64,000 nucleotides of DNA. Origin: Cricetomys ansorgei (Eukaryota > Chordata > Mammalia > Rodentia > Nesomyidae). Below the pieces are notes generated by a model. The model saw only the letters and a list, made by a program, of their open reading frames with translations, searched no databases and was not told the origin of the DNA. A program made the position numbers and the translations under genes. The stretch is taken from positions 898,001 through 962,000 of the forward strand of contig JAMJFZ010002307.1 of the NCBI GenBank assembly GCA_026225945.1. Direction: 5' to 3'. Positions 50,363 to 61,790 of this stretch are shown piece by piece; the first letter of the stretch is position 1, and each line of letters starts with the position of its first letter.

Positions 50363-50476
50363 CCTTCTCTGCTCCCTCACGTACTCCACCAGCTCATCTC
50401 GTGTTCTCTTTACGGCCTCTTCCATGGCCTTCTCACTTCGCCTCTGTTCTTCCGTTATCGCTGCCTTGACAGCTTC
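50363..50476 (-). CDS. Ccdc91: Ccdc91 internal coding exon (second to last coding exon), coiled-coil segment
   Basis: This 114-nt exon encodes 38 residues of CCDC91 (p56/GGABP), a coiled-coil protein that binds the GAE domain of GGA clathrin adaptors at the trans-Golgi network. Read on the minus strand it begins EAVKAAITEEQ, continues through EEAVKRTRDELVEYV and ends REQRR, matching the C-terminal coiled coil I recall for mammalian CCDC91. The charged, heptad-like composition fits a coiled coil. Splice sites are clear. The acceptor is CTCAACAG before GAA (AG at 50477-50478), behind a pyrimidine-rich stretch with a possible CTGAC branch site. The donor is AGAAGG followed by GTATGT (GT at 50361-50362). 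Both ends are phase 0, so the next exon starts on a whole codon, which is what the terminal exon at 24024-24134 shows. There is no frame damage. The gene name is recognised from memory of the family; the exon borders are read from the sequence. Confidence 0.95.
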
Positions 50477-52589
50477 CTGTTGAGGATGGAGAGCTAGGTC
50501 AGTGTGGCATGCACCAAGACATACTTGTGCCATTTATATACCAAAGGACCTCTTCAACAGGTGCAGTTCATTCTGTTCCAGGCCAATCTATACCCTTAAA
50601 GGAGCTTTTGGGAACTGTTCCAAGCTTTAGAAGGAAAGAAATGGAATTAGCCTTTACTTCAGGAAGTGATGAACTAGAAGATGTTACTTGATCCCTCTGC
50701 AACTGGCCACTCCTGGTTTCTATCAAACTGCCTTCCTGTCCTCTGCATCTACCCACGACTTCACATCAACGTTTACTCTTGCAAGAACATCCCCAGCTCC
50801 AGTGGCTTCACTCACACTGAATTCTGCCACAATACAGGCATCAAATGTGGGCTGGGTAGTAAGTCTTACAGCTACCTTGACTTCATGTACGTCAGGATGC
50901 TGAGAGCTGGCCAAAAACTGGACCGGGCAAAACTGTTAGCTGCTATTTGAAATGAGAGCTCTAGGGAGAAAGAAGGAACTCACTGCCTTATTGAATTGGG
51001 TATCAGAAACCTGAGGGATTTCAGAGCAGCAGATAATAGAAAGAGGGTAAGTGGGTAATATTCCAAGAAAGACAGACTTTGCAGAAAACAACAGTATTTT
51101 CTGCTTTATACTTATATTTTTAATTAAAAATAAATAAAATAAAAATTGTGCTTGGCTGAAATGAATGCTATGAAACACAATTACTTAACTTCTATTTATC
51201 AACAGATGCTTGTCCTTTATTGTGTAACATCATCAACGAGTATTTTCTTCTCTTGATGCTTGAAGGCTCGTCTTATTGTGAGGTCTATATATTTTCTCTT
51301 AGTTTTCCTCAATCAGTTTAGACATGTATATACGATGCAGAAAACATAAATCAATAATGATTCATTATTACAAGTCTATTTACTGTAGAAATTTTTTAGA
51401 TTGTAGGAAAGTATGAGCATACAGCAACAAACATAACAACATTCAAATGTGTAAACATGCAAATATGTCTACAGAGAATGAGGGGCAGAGTAGGAAGGAA
51501 ACTGGACATAAAGAGACAGGATTACACTGTACATGCTATTTTCTAATTTCTTAAAGTTTTCAATTGAAATATGCACCGAATACTTCTTATACTCGTTCAT
51601 TCTTTTATAGTGTCATAAATTTATGATTTATACGTATATAACCACTTTTATAATGTGGTTAAGTTTTTGGAGTAAATGCATGATTTATTATTTCTATGTA
51701 TATTAAATGTAATTATTACTTTAAGTTACACATGGGTGCAGAAAGGCCTTAGAAAGCAAGTGATTATGAGAAGCAAGGATCAGATCTTGGATGCACAGAG
51801 TTCTCATCTGTGCTTAGCAGCCTTCTGCTCATGTGCCCATTTGTAAAATTATCTGCTAAATATCCAACAGGACATGTAAGACAAAACCCAAATCCTGGAG
51901 CTTCCTATCCCCTTCTCTTGATGAGCTATAACTTACCCATACAAACAGAACATAAGCAGAGAGAAACAGAAATAGAGTAGCAGAGATCTCAAAAGACACT
52001 AGGGCCAATGGGTGGGCTGACTCTAATTAGAAATGACTAGGAAGTATATCACATGTCTGCACAGCTCTTCTTAGAGAAGACAGGGTGTAGCCTATGAGAG
52101 GTACTTGCTGGATAAAGACAGAGGGACAGGCCAAAGTAGTTACACTGGATGCTCGTTACAAATGAATTTGTCTGACAGTTCTTCTGGGAGAGGCAGAAGA
52201 GGGAAAGTCAGGCACACATCAAAGAGCCTGAAAGCTCAAGCCACAAGACCAGGGCTCCTAGTAACATAGGTGCACTAGCTTCCATTCCTGCCATGCAAGT
52301 TGGCAAACACAGGACTGATCAATTCCCCACTGCCATCCTTGCCTCTCCCCAGAGTTAGCATCTGCTTGATCTTCCCCAAGACACTGATTATACAAAGAGA
52401 AAAGAAAAGTGTGGATGAATTCTCATTCTGTTTACTGTGTCCACAGTCAGCAGTTCTGATGTCAGGTGTACATCCCTTTAATCTGTCTGTGATGCCAAGT
52501 AAGTAATGCACACAATGTATTCATCTAGAGTTAGAACATCTGGACTGTCCAGACTGTCGCTCTCTTCCAAAGCTTAAAATACGAAACAC

Positions 52590-52905
52590 TGTGATAGGCA
52601 GTGTGATTTGGGATAATGGGCGTTAACTGAAGCTGGGTGTTCTAAGGCTTGGGTCTTACAGTGATACTCTAGGGAGAGGTTTGGTCCCTGCTATGGCACT
52701 AAGGAGTGGGGCCTGATGGAAGGCAGCTACATCACTGAGGAATTCTAGATGGGACCATTTTTGTTCTAGTGGGCTGAGTTAGTTCCTGAAAGCCTAAGTT
52801 ATAAGAAAGCAAGCCTGGTCTCTGAATTCCTCACTTCCTGTCTCACCACACAGTCTTTACTTTTATGTTATTCCTGCTGCTCTGCCACAGGCCTGGAGTG
52901 ACACA
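52590..52905 (+). mobile_element. MaLR-like LTR remnant
   Basis: GGTTTGGTCCCTGCTATGGC, TAAGGAGTGGGGCCTGATGG, TAAGTTATAAGAAAGCAAGC and ACTTCCTGTCTCACCACAC occur in MaLR order, but the ends are eroded. Confidence 0.5.
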
Positions 52906-53034
52906 GCCTGGGAGGCCTCCATGGAAACAAATGATCAAACTACCTATCCTGGTAATTTTTCTTTTCTTTTCATAATTTCTGGGATCAGTTACATCAAAAA
53001 AAAAAAAGTGGTGAATAGGTATGGAAAGTCACTG

Positions 53035-53150
53035 TTCAGTGCATACAAAGCTGTTTTTAGGGAGTGGGTTCTGGTGTTCTATGGCACAATGGGATGACTA
53101 AGACAAAATATTATATTGGATATTTCTAAACAAAACTGACAAATGTAAAA
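53035..53150 (+). mobile_element. Possible L1 3'-end fragment
   Basis: GGTGTTCTATGGCACAATGG, GATGACTAAGACAAAATATT and ATATTGGATATTTCTAAAC resemble the L1 3' UTR words that follow the 'tagcacagtagggtgactatag' region. Short and tentative. Confidence 0.35.
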
Positions 53151-55114
53151 ATGTGAGGAATATGTCAAATACCCAAATACCCTAATTTAAAACAAAATAT
53201 ATACATGTACTGAGACATTAGGCCCCATTATAATTGCATGTGGAGTTATTATGCATCTATTAAAAATAAAAGTATCAGATATTTGGATGTCTGAGTTGGG
53301 GGGAATTGAGTTCAAGGCCAGCCTGAGCTTCAAAGCAAACTCAAAGCTTGGTGAGAGTCCGATGGTAGATCACCCTCGGGTGTGTACAACCCAGGCGCCC
53401 CTTCCCTATCACGCATCCTCTCATTGTAGAACGTCTCAGTTGAAGCAACAATTAGCAGTCTGCAAACATTAGAGAGTTATGGGTGTTTTCTGCACTTTTC
53501 TGTATGTCAAGAGACTGCCACACAAACTTAAAGCTCAAACTATGGTTCAGAAGGGTTTTCTAGTCACTGATGGGGTAAAAAGAAAGTTCAAAACCCATGT
53601 CTTGTGCAACAGCCTTTCAGGCTGTTGTGACTTTGAAGTATTTAATCCTCAGTGTAATGAATGCCAAAAAGAAAGCATCAAGAGAATACAAGGTGGGTCT
53701 AGAAAATGCCACCCAGGAGACCAAAGTACTCCATCAATCTCCATCGAAAGATGGAACACTCCATCGGCAGCTTACTGACAGGAGGCAGTGAGCGTTGGCT
53801 ACTTAGATGATGGGGACAGTGAACCCGAATTACAAGTAAGTAAAATCTACCATCAGAAGAAAATCTTATTCTTTGTATTATCAGATCTATACTGGTAAAA
53901 AAATTATCTTCTTATTACTATATTGACAATAAGTTATAAACAGTTCCCCCATTGTATTAGAACCTTCACAGTGTTTCGTGAACTACGTGGCCCAGGAAAC
54001 CATCTGGCTTGTTACAGAAAAGCATTTGCTAGCACCTTGTTTCCGCTGTGGTTCTCCATGCTAGTGAACCAGGCAGGCTCAGCTCTGCAAGTCCTTGGGT
54101 CTCGGCTGAGCTCTGTGTTTCTGTGATCAGCTGCTGAGTTTAATGTGAAAAGAAGGTTCTCAAAGGCGACCACTCTTTTTGTGGTTCCCCATCTTCTAGA
54201 AAGGAAGATGCTTGGAATTTTTTTTTTTTTTTTGAACAAGAAAGCCAGGTGTGCTTTTAAAACAAACAGTAAAGGCACACAGACAGGCTCAGGGTCGATG
54301 CAGCTGCTGTGGCCAGGCTGCTCCCAAGTTCTTCCACTTGGCTCTGGTCTTTGCAGCAAAGTCAAAAGCACTACGCACTTCTTGTAGATTTGCTAGTCAC
54401 TCCTGACTTTCTGGCTCTCCATCAGCTACATTCCTGGGGGTCTCTGCATCTCTTTTCATCAGAATCTCTAGATTCTATATTCATGAACTGCTTTTTATTG
54501 GTTGACCCTAGGTTTGGCAGACTGCATCCTCCAGGAGATTCTTGCCTTGGCTTCTGCTTTGTCTGAAAATGTCTTTATTTTACCTCCTTGTATAGCTGGT
54601 ACTCTGGATTTCAAGGCTGGAAACACTACTGTGAATCTGAATCCAAGCTGACTTGTCACTGGTACACTGATTTAGTTTTCCCTCTAAAGTGTTCAACACC
54701 CTGTAATACAGAGTTCCCACTCAAGAACCATGCATTTTGAGTTTTTTTAAAAAATTATAGAAAAAAATCCAGCTTCCTAATTTACAATTTTGTATTGGGT
54801 TTAGTTCCTAGCTATCCTGGGGCAGTGGGGCCTATGAGCCATAGGCTAAGAAAATATTTACATATTTTCTTCATTTCTCAAAAGTTTCTTTATGGACCTA
54901 GTTATGGGTTGATCCAGATATGAGCCTTAATAATCTAGAAAGCCACACCTTTTAATTCTAGGTTTAGTAAAACTAATGAATTACTACAGAGTCACAACTT
55001 CCCAGTTTTGATTGCTCTGAGTTCTATAAAGCTGAAGGACCATTTGACACACTGCTTGGTTCTTTTATTTATATATATATACATGGATTTACTTTAGCTT
55101 CTTAGGTTACCATA

Positions 55115-55930
55115 ATTCCTATTTTAAAATTTTATATATTTTAACTAGAGTATAATTATTTCATGCCCCCATGCCTTTTTTCCCCTCCAGAACCTTCTAA
55201 GATTCCTCCTTGTAAATCTTTCTATATCCCCTCCATACTCTCAAATTGATAGCATCCTTTTGATTATTGTTACATATATATATATTTATATATACATATG
55301 CATGTGTGTATATATATGTAAACATATATATATAAACACAACCTGCTGAGTCTGTCTTTGTTTGTGTAGCTGTGGTTTCAGGACTGACCACTCTGCACTA
55401 GACACCCAGTTAAGAGGGTTCATCCCTGAGGCGAATCCTCCTTCACTAGCACTCATTAGTGACCTGTAGTTCTTTGTCTAGGGTGAGACCTGTAAGATTT
55501 TCCTACCTTCCATTTCAGTGTTTCTATGAATATTGCCGCTGGCCTGGTCTTGTTTATGCAGCCATTTTCTAGGAGAGACTGCTTCATATCAGGATTCCCA
55601 GAATTCTGGCTCTTACAAATTTTCGGCTCTCTCTTCCGCAATGTGGCCTGAGGCATGACTGTAGGAGCTGTGACACTGGTGTATCTACTGGGGACGGGCT
55701 GCCCTCAATCTGCCGATCACTGCACTGAACACGGTTATGGTTCTCTGTGATGGTCTCCATTTGCTGTAAATAGGGGCTTGTTTGATGAGGTATGGCAGCC
55801 ACACTTTTCCAGCAATGGTGTCTCAAAGACAAGAAGGGTCTCAGGTCTTGATTCTGAAGTTCAGCTCGTGGGTTTGCAGCAGACTGAGGGACCAAACAGG
55901 CCATATCTATCTTTTAACTCTTGAGTTTGA
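55115..55930 (-). mobile_element. L1 (Lx-like) 3' UTR, inverted
   Basis: Plus strand shows TCCCCTCCAGAACCTTCTAA, an AT-rich part, AAACACAACCTGCTGAGTCT, GGACTGACCACTCTGCACTA, GACCTGTAGTTCTTTGTCTA, TCTGGCTCTTACAAATTTTC, CTCTCTTCCGCAATGTGGCC and GATGGTCTCCATTTGCTGTA. I recognise this order as the antisense of the rodent L1 3' UTR of Lx-like families. Same orientation as Ccdc91. Confidence 0.8.
55271..55336. repeat. AT-rich alternating repeat within the L1 3' UTR
   Basis: TATATA runs with CATATGCATGTGTG in the middle. It lies inside the inverted L1 and is common at this place in the family. Confidence 0.85.
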
Positions 55931-55979
55931 TATTTTCAATACATGCTCTTATCTTCTTGCTTTAAAAATACAGCATCCT

Positions 55980-56194
55980 GGACTGGAGAGATGGCTCAGC
56001 AGTTAAGAACGCTAGCTGTTCTTCCAGAGGAGCCAAGTTCTCCAGCATAGAAACAATTGTCCTTAACTCCAATTCCGGGAATCCAACACTCTCCTCTGTC
56101 CTCTGTGGGTACCAGGTATACCTGTACACGACACATGCATGCAGGCAAAAATACCCATACACATAAAATAAAAATTTTAAATAATCTTAAAAAG
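55980..56194 (+). mobile_element. B2-type SINE
   Basis: GGACTGGAGAGATGGCTCAG head with tRNA-like box A, AGCTGTTCTTCCAGAGGAG, CTCTGTCCTCTGTGGGTACC, CACATGCATGCAGGC and ACATAAAATAAAAATTTTAA tail. The best preserved tRNA-derived SINE of the window. Confidence 0.9.
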
Positions 56195-57424
56195 AAATAC
56201 AGACTCTTCTTTGTTGGTGTGCATGCCTCTGTCTCTGAGGGAATCAAGGATAATTTTTAATAACTTATCTCCCCCAAATCCTTTATTCTCTGTGCTCATG
56301 AACAGCCATCTGTTCATACTTGACTCTCTGCTCATGTTTTAGAGAGTTACACACTAAAGAAGGATGACAGCCCTGTACTTGTAGCTGCAGCATGTGGGCC
56401 AAGGTCTTAACAATAGAGCAATCTGGCTGCCTTACTTCCTTGGGGCCATTTCTAATAACAATGTACTCAGGTCTTTTATCTTGGGCTGTCCAGATTGCTC
56501 AGAAAAAAAAAATACCTTTCCTGTGGCCCCCAGCATTCTGAGAACAGAGATGGGGTGGCCAGGGAAGCAGAGCTCAATGCTCAGCACAGGATGCTCGTCT
56601 TTGCTGACTCACTCCATTTCAGGAGAACAGCTAAATTTCAACGAGGTTCCTGCTCCTGATTATGAGACAGACCTTGCCTTCTCTTTTCTTACTGTCTTTT
56701 GTTTAGTTTGGAAGCCAAACCATCCCTCTCTGCAGTCTCCTCATGGGCCACCAGCTGTAAGGTCTCTCAGGCATCCCCACACTGACTTGGGGTTTTGAGA
56801 AAGGGGAAATAACACTGAGTCTCCCTACATGCTCTTCTCACTGGGCGTGCGTTACTGCTAAAGCTTCTAACAATTTCAGACACACAGAAATGCCCCAGAG
56901 ACAACAGAACCTAGGAACACAAAGCACAGCACCGTTAGATGATCATGAATTTTCACTGCACTCCACTTATTTTTTCATTAATGTTCCCTTCTGCTTCAGA
57001 AATAAGTTGGGACAAGAAGAATGCACTTAAATGCCATGCCCCAAGTCCTGGTTAAAATGCAGCTCTCTTAGAGGCATGTGGCACCATCCTCGTCCCAGTC
57101 TCCAGGTTTGTTCTTTTCAATGCTTGTTTGTCCATCCTCCACAATTGCAACTGGCATCAGAGGAGTGAGGAGGCCCCTCTTCCTGCACGTTAAACATCCC
57201 ATCATTTCCAGGAGGCACTTCTAATGCTATCCTGTTTAGGTGTGTCATATTCAAAGCTACCTCATGAATATTTAGCTCCTGTCCATTAGTCATTACTTTA
57301 CAATTCGGCCTCATTCAGAATTTCAGGACGCTGGCAAAATGCAGCCAACACACAACATGATGACATCTAGCCCAATTCTCAAGAGCTCCTGTTACCACTG
57401 CCTTCACTGTCCATGTTTCCATTA

Positions 57425-57616
57425 GCAGCTGGTCTTGGAAAACATTTGCTGAATCCCCCTGGTTTGATTCCCAGCACCCACACGGCAGCTCATAACCACC
57501 TGTTACTCCAGTTCCAGAGGGTCCCATGCCCTCTTCTAACTACCACAGGCACCAGGCAGGCACGTGGTACACAAACAAATGTGAAACAGAACACTCATAT
57601 ACACAAATAAAATTAA
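57425..57616 (+). mobile_element. B3-like SINE, 5' truncated
   Basis: CTGGTTTGATTCCCAGCACC, CACACGGCAGCTCATAACCA, CTCCAGTTCCAGAGGGTCCC, GGCACCAGGCAGGCACGTGG and an ACAAATAAAATTAAAAAA tail. Confidence 0.85.
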
Positions 57617-57693
57617 AAAATTAAAAAACGATAATGTTAGCCTAGAGAGAGCAACACATGTGAAAATAAAATTCTACTATTTGCTTACTTTGC

Positions 57694-57806
57694 TTTTGTT
57701 TTTTGAGCGTATATCATGTACCAGAAGATGACTTTGAACTCCTCAATCCCTGCTTCCCCCTCCCAAGTGCTGGGACTCCTGGTGGGCACCACCATTCCAG
57801 GCTAAG
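57694..57806 (-). mobile_element. B1 SINE, inverted
   Basis: Plus strand GACTTTGAACTCCTCAATCC, CTCCCAAGTGCTGGGACTCC and GGCACCACCATTCCAGGC, with a T-rich left end. Confidence 0.8.
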
Positions 57807-59559
57807 AACTTACATTTTCAATGGGCCACTTTTCAGGCACAGTGGGAATACTCTGATGATTAAAAGAGGCACAACACGGCAATGGGGATAGCAGAGGGGT
57901 GATCTGCAATTCATTCTAACCTTCTGCATGCATAGATGCAATACGGTTTTCTCTTTGGATGAAATGGCTAGCAGCCAGAGAAGAGGGAAAGGGCTGGACC
58001 AGAGAAGGCAAGCTGGGGACCCTAGCTAATCTGTCCTTCTGGATTCTACGCTCCTGACGATTAAGAACGCCACTAAACTTTATCCATTACAAATGAGGTT
58101 CCTATAAAATATTTCAGTAAAAAATTGCAAAGCAAATGAATGAATTGAAACTCAAGGTATCGGTACAGAATGCAGAATGAGTTTTAGGTTGGGAAAGTAT
58201 CTGGCTTGGGAAGCTCGGACAGAGTATCATTTCCTTTTCAAGAAGGGTTAGGTGGCAATGTTCAATTTCTTCGAGAAAATTTAAGCCCTGATTATAATAT
58301 CTGTGGCTTCTGAGAAAACACAGCCCCAAATTACAGTGGCTGTGGTTGGTTATGAGCCATTATGAAGAGACTACAGCGTCAGACAGGGCTCAGCGTCTAA
58401 GCACACAAAACCCTTACAGTACTCTGCTTCAACAGCAAAGTTAATGAACTCTGGCTTCAGTGTAGCCTGGTGTCTGTTACAAACACACTTCCCCTCCCCT
58501 TCCGCAAAGATTTTAAATTAACTTAAAGTAAAAATAAGCCTGAGTTACAAATCTTTTTAATACCTCTAAAAGATATACTCTGTAATAATACAATAATATA
58601 ACAACTTAAGATGAAGGCAAAACTAAAACAGCCTCAAGTAAGGTCTGAGGAAGCCCTGCCACAATGGTAGATGTGCTTCCTAGCTGTGAGCTCCTGTGTC
58701 CCCAGGTGATGCCAGCTTGAGCATCAGGCTGGTGATTTCTGCAGGCAGGCTTCTTGCACTCCCTTTCTCAGGGGCGGTCTCGACTCAGGATTGGTCACAT
58801 GAGGCTTACTTTGCCACTGTCTACCTTTCTCTCACTTCTACTGAACTCAACAGCCAAGAGAAGATGTTAGTTTTTATTAACGTGGGCCATTTCCAAGTCA
58901 GTCTCCTGTTTTTCTGAATGTCTGGGCGACAGAATCTAGGGCCACTCTCTGGGGACTCACACACTGCCCACACACTGCTAAAGGGGTCGACAGAGGGAGC
59001 GCTGGCTTCTGTTGCTCAGCTGTGCACAGAGGATGGGAACACAGAGGAACTTCTGTGCCCCAACAATATCAACGAGAGCGATAATCATCATTATTCCATG
59101 TGAGTACAAGTGTATGTGCAGAACCACTTCCACTGTCACAGTCAATCTGAAGCAAACTACGTTCTTTAGAGTCAGAAGAATGTCATAGCGCCCTGTCCAG
59201 AAAGGGTTTATTTTTGCTTTAAACAGCACCTGTACCTTATCAATTCCAAGCACTAACCCTGACAAGGCACCCAACTTCAGACCAGCATTTCTTTCAAGAT
59301 TTTAAAATTATCATACAAAGTATAAACTAGAGCCACAAATACTTCTTTAAGGTCTCTAAGGTGTCACCTTGCCACTTCCAAACAGAACTTGTTTTAGTTT
59401 CTCCTTTTCCCTTCCCCATCCACATGCACCCCTCCTCTGCTCCAGCCTCTTCCGCTTACATGGCCTCCCTCTGTCCTTTTGGCTTTTCCTGCAGGCCCCT
59501 CAATTCACCTCTACTCTACTTTCTAGGTTTTATCCACAGTTCTTCCTGTTCATATACAT

Positions 59560-59840
59560 GCATACAAACATTATGAGCTAGGATCTGCAGATAAGAGAGA
59601 CTGTGAGAGCTTGCTTGTCTGGTGTTTGGTCTCTCTGAGTCTGGGTCTCCTCACTTTCCAGGTCCATTCCTGACAATTCATCTGTCCAGCTGAGTAAACT
59701 CTGTTGTATGTATATACATTTCCATTGTCTATCATCAGTTGATGGTATTAAGGTTAATTCTACTTCCTGGAGATCATCACGGTCAACAGGCACTGGTGTG
59801 CAGCTGTCTCTGTAGCAGGAGATAATAGGCCTGTGTCTCT
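59560..59840 (-). mobile_element. L1 3' UTR fragment, inverted
   Basis: Plus strand AGGATCTGCAGATAAGAGAG, TTGGTCTCTCTGAGTCTGGG, TCTCCTCACTTTCCAGGTCC, CATTTCCATTGTCTATCATC and CAGTTGATGGTATTAAGGTT parallel antisense L1 3' UTR text. Confidence 0.6.
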
Positions 59841-60644
59841 AGCTCCTCAACCTTTTCTCTAGGATCATCAACAGATTATCAATAGGCATCACAGATTTAA
59901 TACAAAACAGACTTTTAATCCCAACAAAATTTGACTCTTTATAAAAATTTTTAATAATAGGAATGAATTTGTTCTTAAACCCACAATTTATTGAAAATCA
60001 GCTCTGGTGATTGATAGGTCTGGCCAAATGTAACCACCACAATTCAGTTTTTGACAATTCATATTATCACCCGACAGAAGTTCCCAAGGGCCTGGCAACT
60101 ACTGTCCAACTTCTGTTATAGCATTCTCTCTCAAGACTTTGTGAGAGAGGCACCATGTAACCTGCATATTAATTCCTTCACTAAGGAATTCTCAACAGTG
60201 GCTCTGTCAAATACACAGCTGTGATGCTTTCTATCCTTTCTCCTCCACAGCCCACAACACTATATAAACTTATGTGGTTTACTATGGCTCCTTCTCAATT
60301 GAGCTTATACTTCACAAGGGCCAATAAACTGTCTACTTTGGTCAGCTCTGTACTGAAAACTTCTCTAGAAGTGACAACATGTGGTTGGTGTTCAGCAAAA
60401 ACGACACAATGAGTAGCATGAAAATGATGCTTTCCCGAGGGTTTGTTTATGTAATTATTTCTATCCAAGATGATTCTGTATTTCATACTAAGATGAGAAC
60501 CTGGGAATGGGGTGATTGGGGGTGTTGGCTGGTGGCAAACCTCAAGGCCTCTAGAGACAGGAAGCCTGAACCTGACAAGGTCAGGTGCCCAATGTGGTGA
60601 GCTGTAGAACCTCCCTGTATCCTCCTTGTGGTATAGGCAGGGTA

Positions 60645-60990
60645 AGACTGGACAGATGGCTGAGTCAGAAAAATCCTTGGTGTGTAAGCCTGAGGCCCTA
60701 AGGTTTACTGAGGTTCAACCTGCAGAACCCACGTAAAAATCTGAGCATAATGATACATGCCTGTACTCCCAGCATGTGGGAAGAAGAGACAACAGCACCT
60801 CTGTGGCTCCCTGGACAGTCATTCTAGGCCTAATCAGAGAGCCCAGATACTAGGAAACAGTCCACTTTGAAGGGGAAGGAGGAGCAAAACCAAAAAACAA
60901 GAAACAAGGTCCTGGGGAAGAACATCCAAGGTTGATCTCCAGCCTTCACATGCACAAATGTGAACCCACATAAGAAGCACACATACTACA
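60645..60990 (+). mobile_element. B4-type composite SINE
   Basis: GACTGGACAGATGGCTGAGT, GAGGTTCAACCTGCAGAACC, ATGATACATGCCTGTACTCC, an A-rich centre, and GAAGAACATCCAAGGTTGAT with CCTTCACATGCACAAATGTG. Confidence 0.7.
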
Positions 60991-61639
60991 GGTGGTAACA
61001 GTATCTGCCTCATAATGTGGCTGATTAGGAAATAAGCCAACTCAGACATATAAGCAACTGATCAGAAACATTCCTGTCACTCACTGGAGGAGATGAGGAC
61101 TGTGATGGCCACTGCTGGTGTCAGTACAACCACAGCCAGCAAGACTTCTACTTCCCACAGGAAGCCATCCTTCTACTCCTCTCCCAGTCCTTAAAGTGGC
61201 TTCTTTGTCTAGAACAGCCTACAAAATCACGGCGAGCAGAGCTACCCGGATGATCTCAGAACATGAAAAAACATCACGGTTCTCCTTATACAATACAACA
61301 ATGTCCTGTCAACTTCTTTTAACACTAAATATTGAGGGACTTTCCTAAGGTTAATAAGGATATTAGTCATAAATCTAAAACTCACAGCTACAGTACTCTA
61401 GTGTACGAACAGAAAGCAGGGGCAGGATTTCAGATTCCTATCACTAATAAACCAGGGGAAGTCTATTTATAAATTGTATTTCTGGTCTAGCCACATAACT
61501 CATTTAGGAAAATTAATTAAGCTCATGGGAAATTTTTCAGGACAGTTTATAATAACTCATTGCTGTTTTCAGCTAGTTTTCCCTGGGGAATACAATTAAT
61601 TCATAGAGTGATGCTTACAAATTTATCAAAAATTTGGGA

Positions 61640-61790
61640 TAAGGCCAGGTGTGGCTGATGTGCCTCGAATCCCAGCACTCAGGAGGTAGAGATGAGAGGA
61701 TCAGGAGTGAAAGGCCCATCCTCAGCTCTTTAGTGAGTGGGATTCCAGTTCTGTGCATAAAATTTGTCTCTAAAACAACAATAAAAATGT
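61640..61790 (+). mobile_element. B1 SINE, degraded
   Basis: GGCCAGGTGTGGCTGATGTG, GAATCCCAGCACTCAGGAGG and AAATTTGTCTCTAAAACAAC. Confidence 0.75.

Noticed and set aside
50324..50533. Start codon giving a 69-residue small protein over the 114-nt exon
   Set aside because: The frame outside 50363-50476 is intron read through past clear splice sites; only the exon part is coding.
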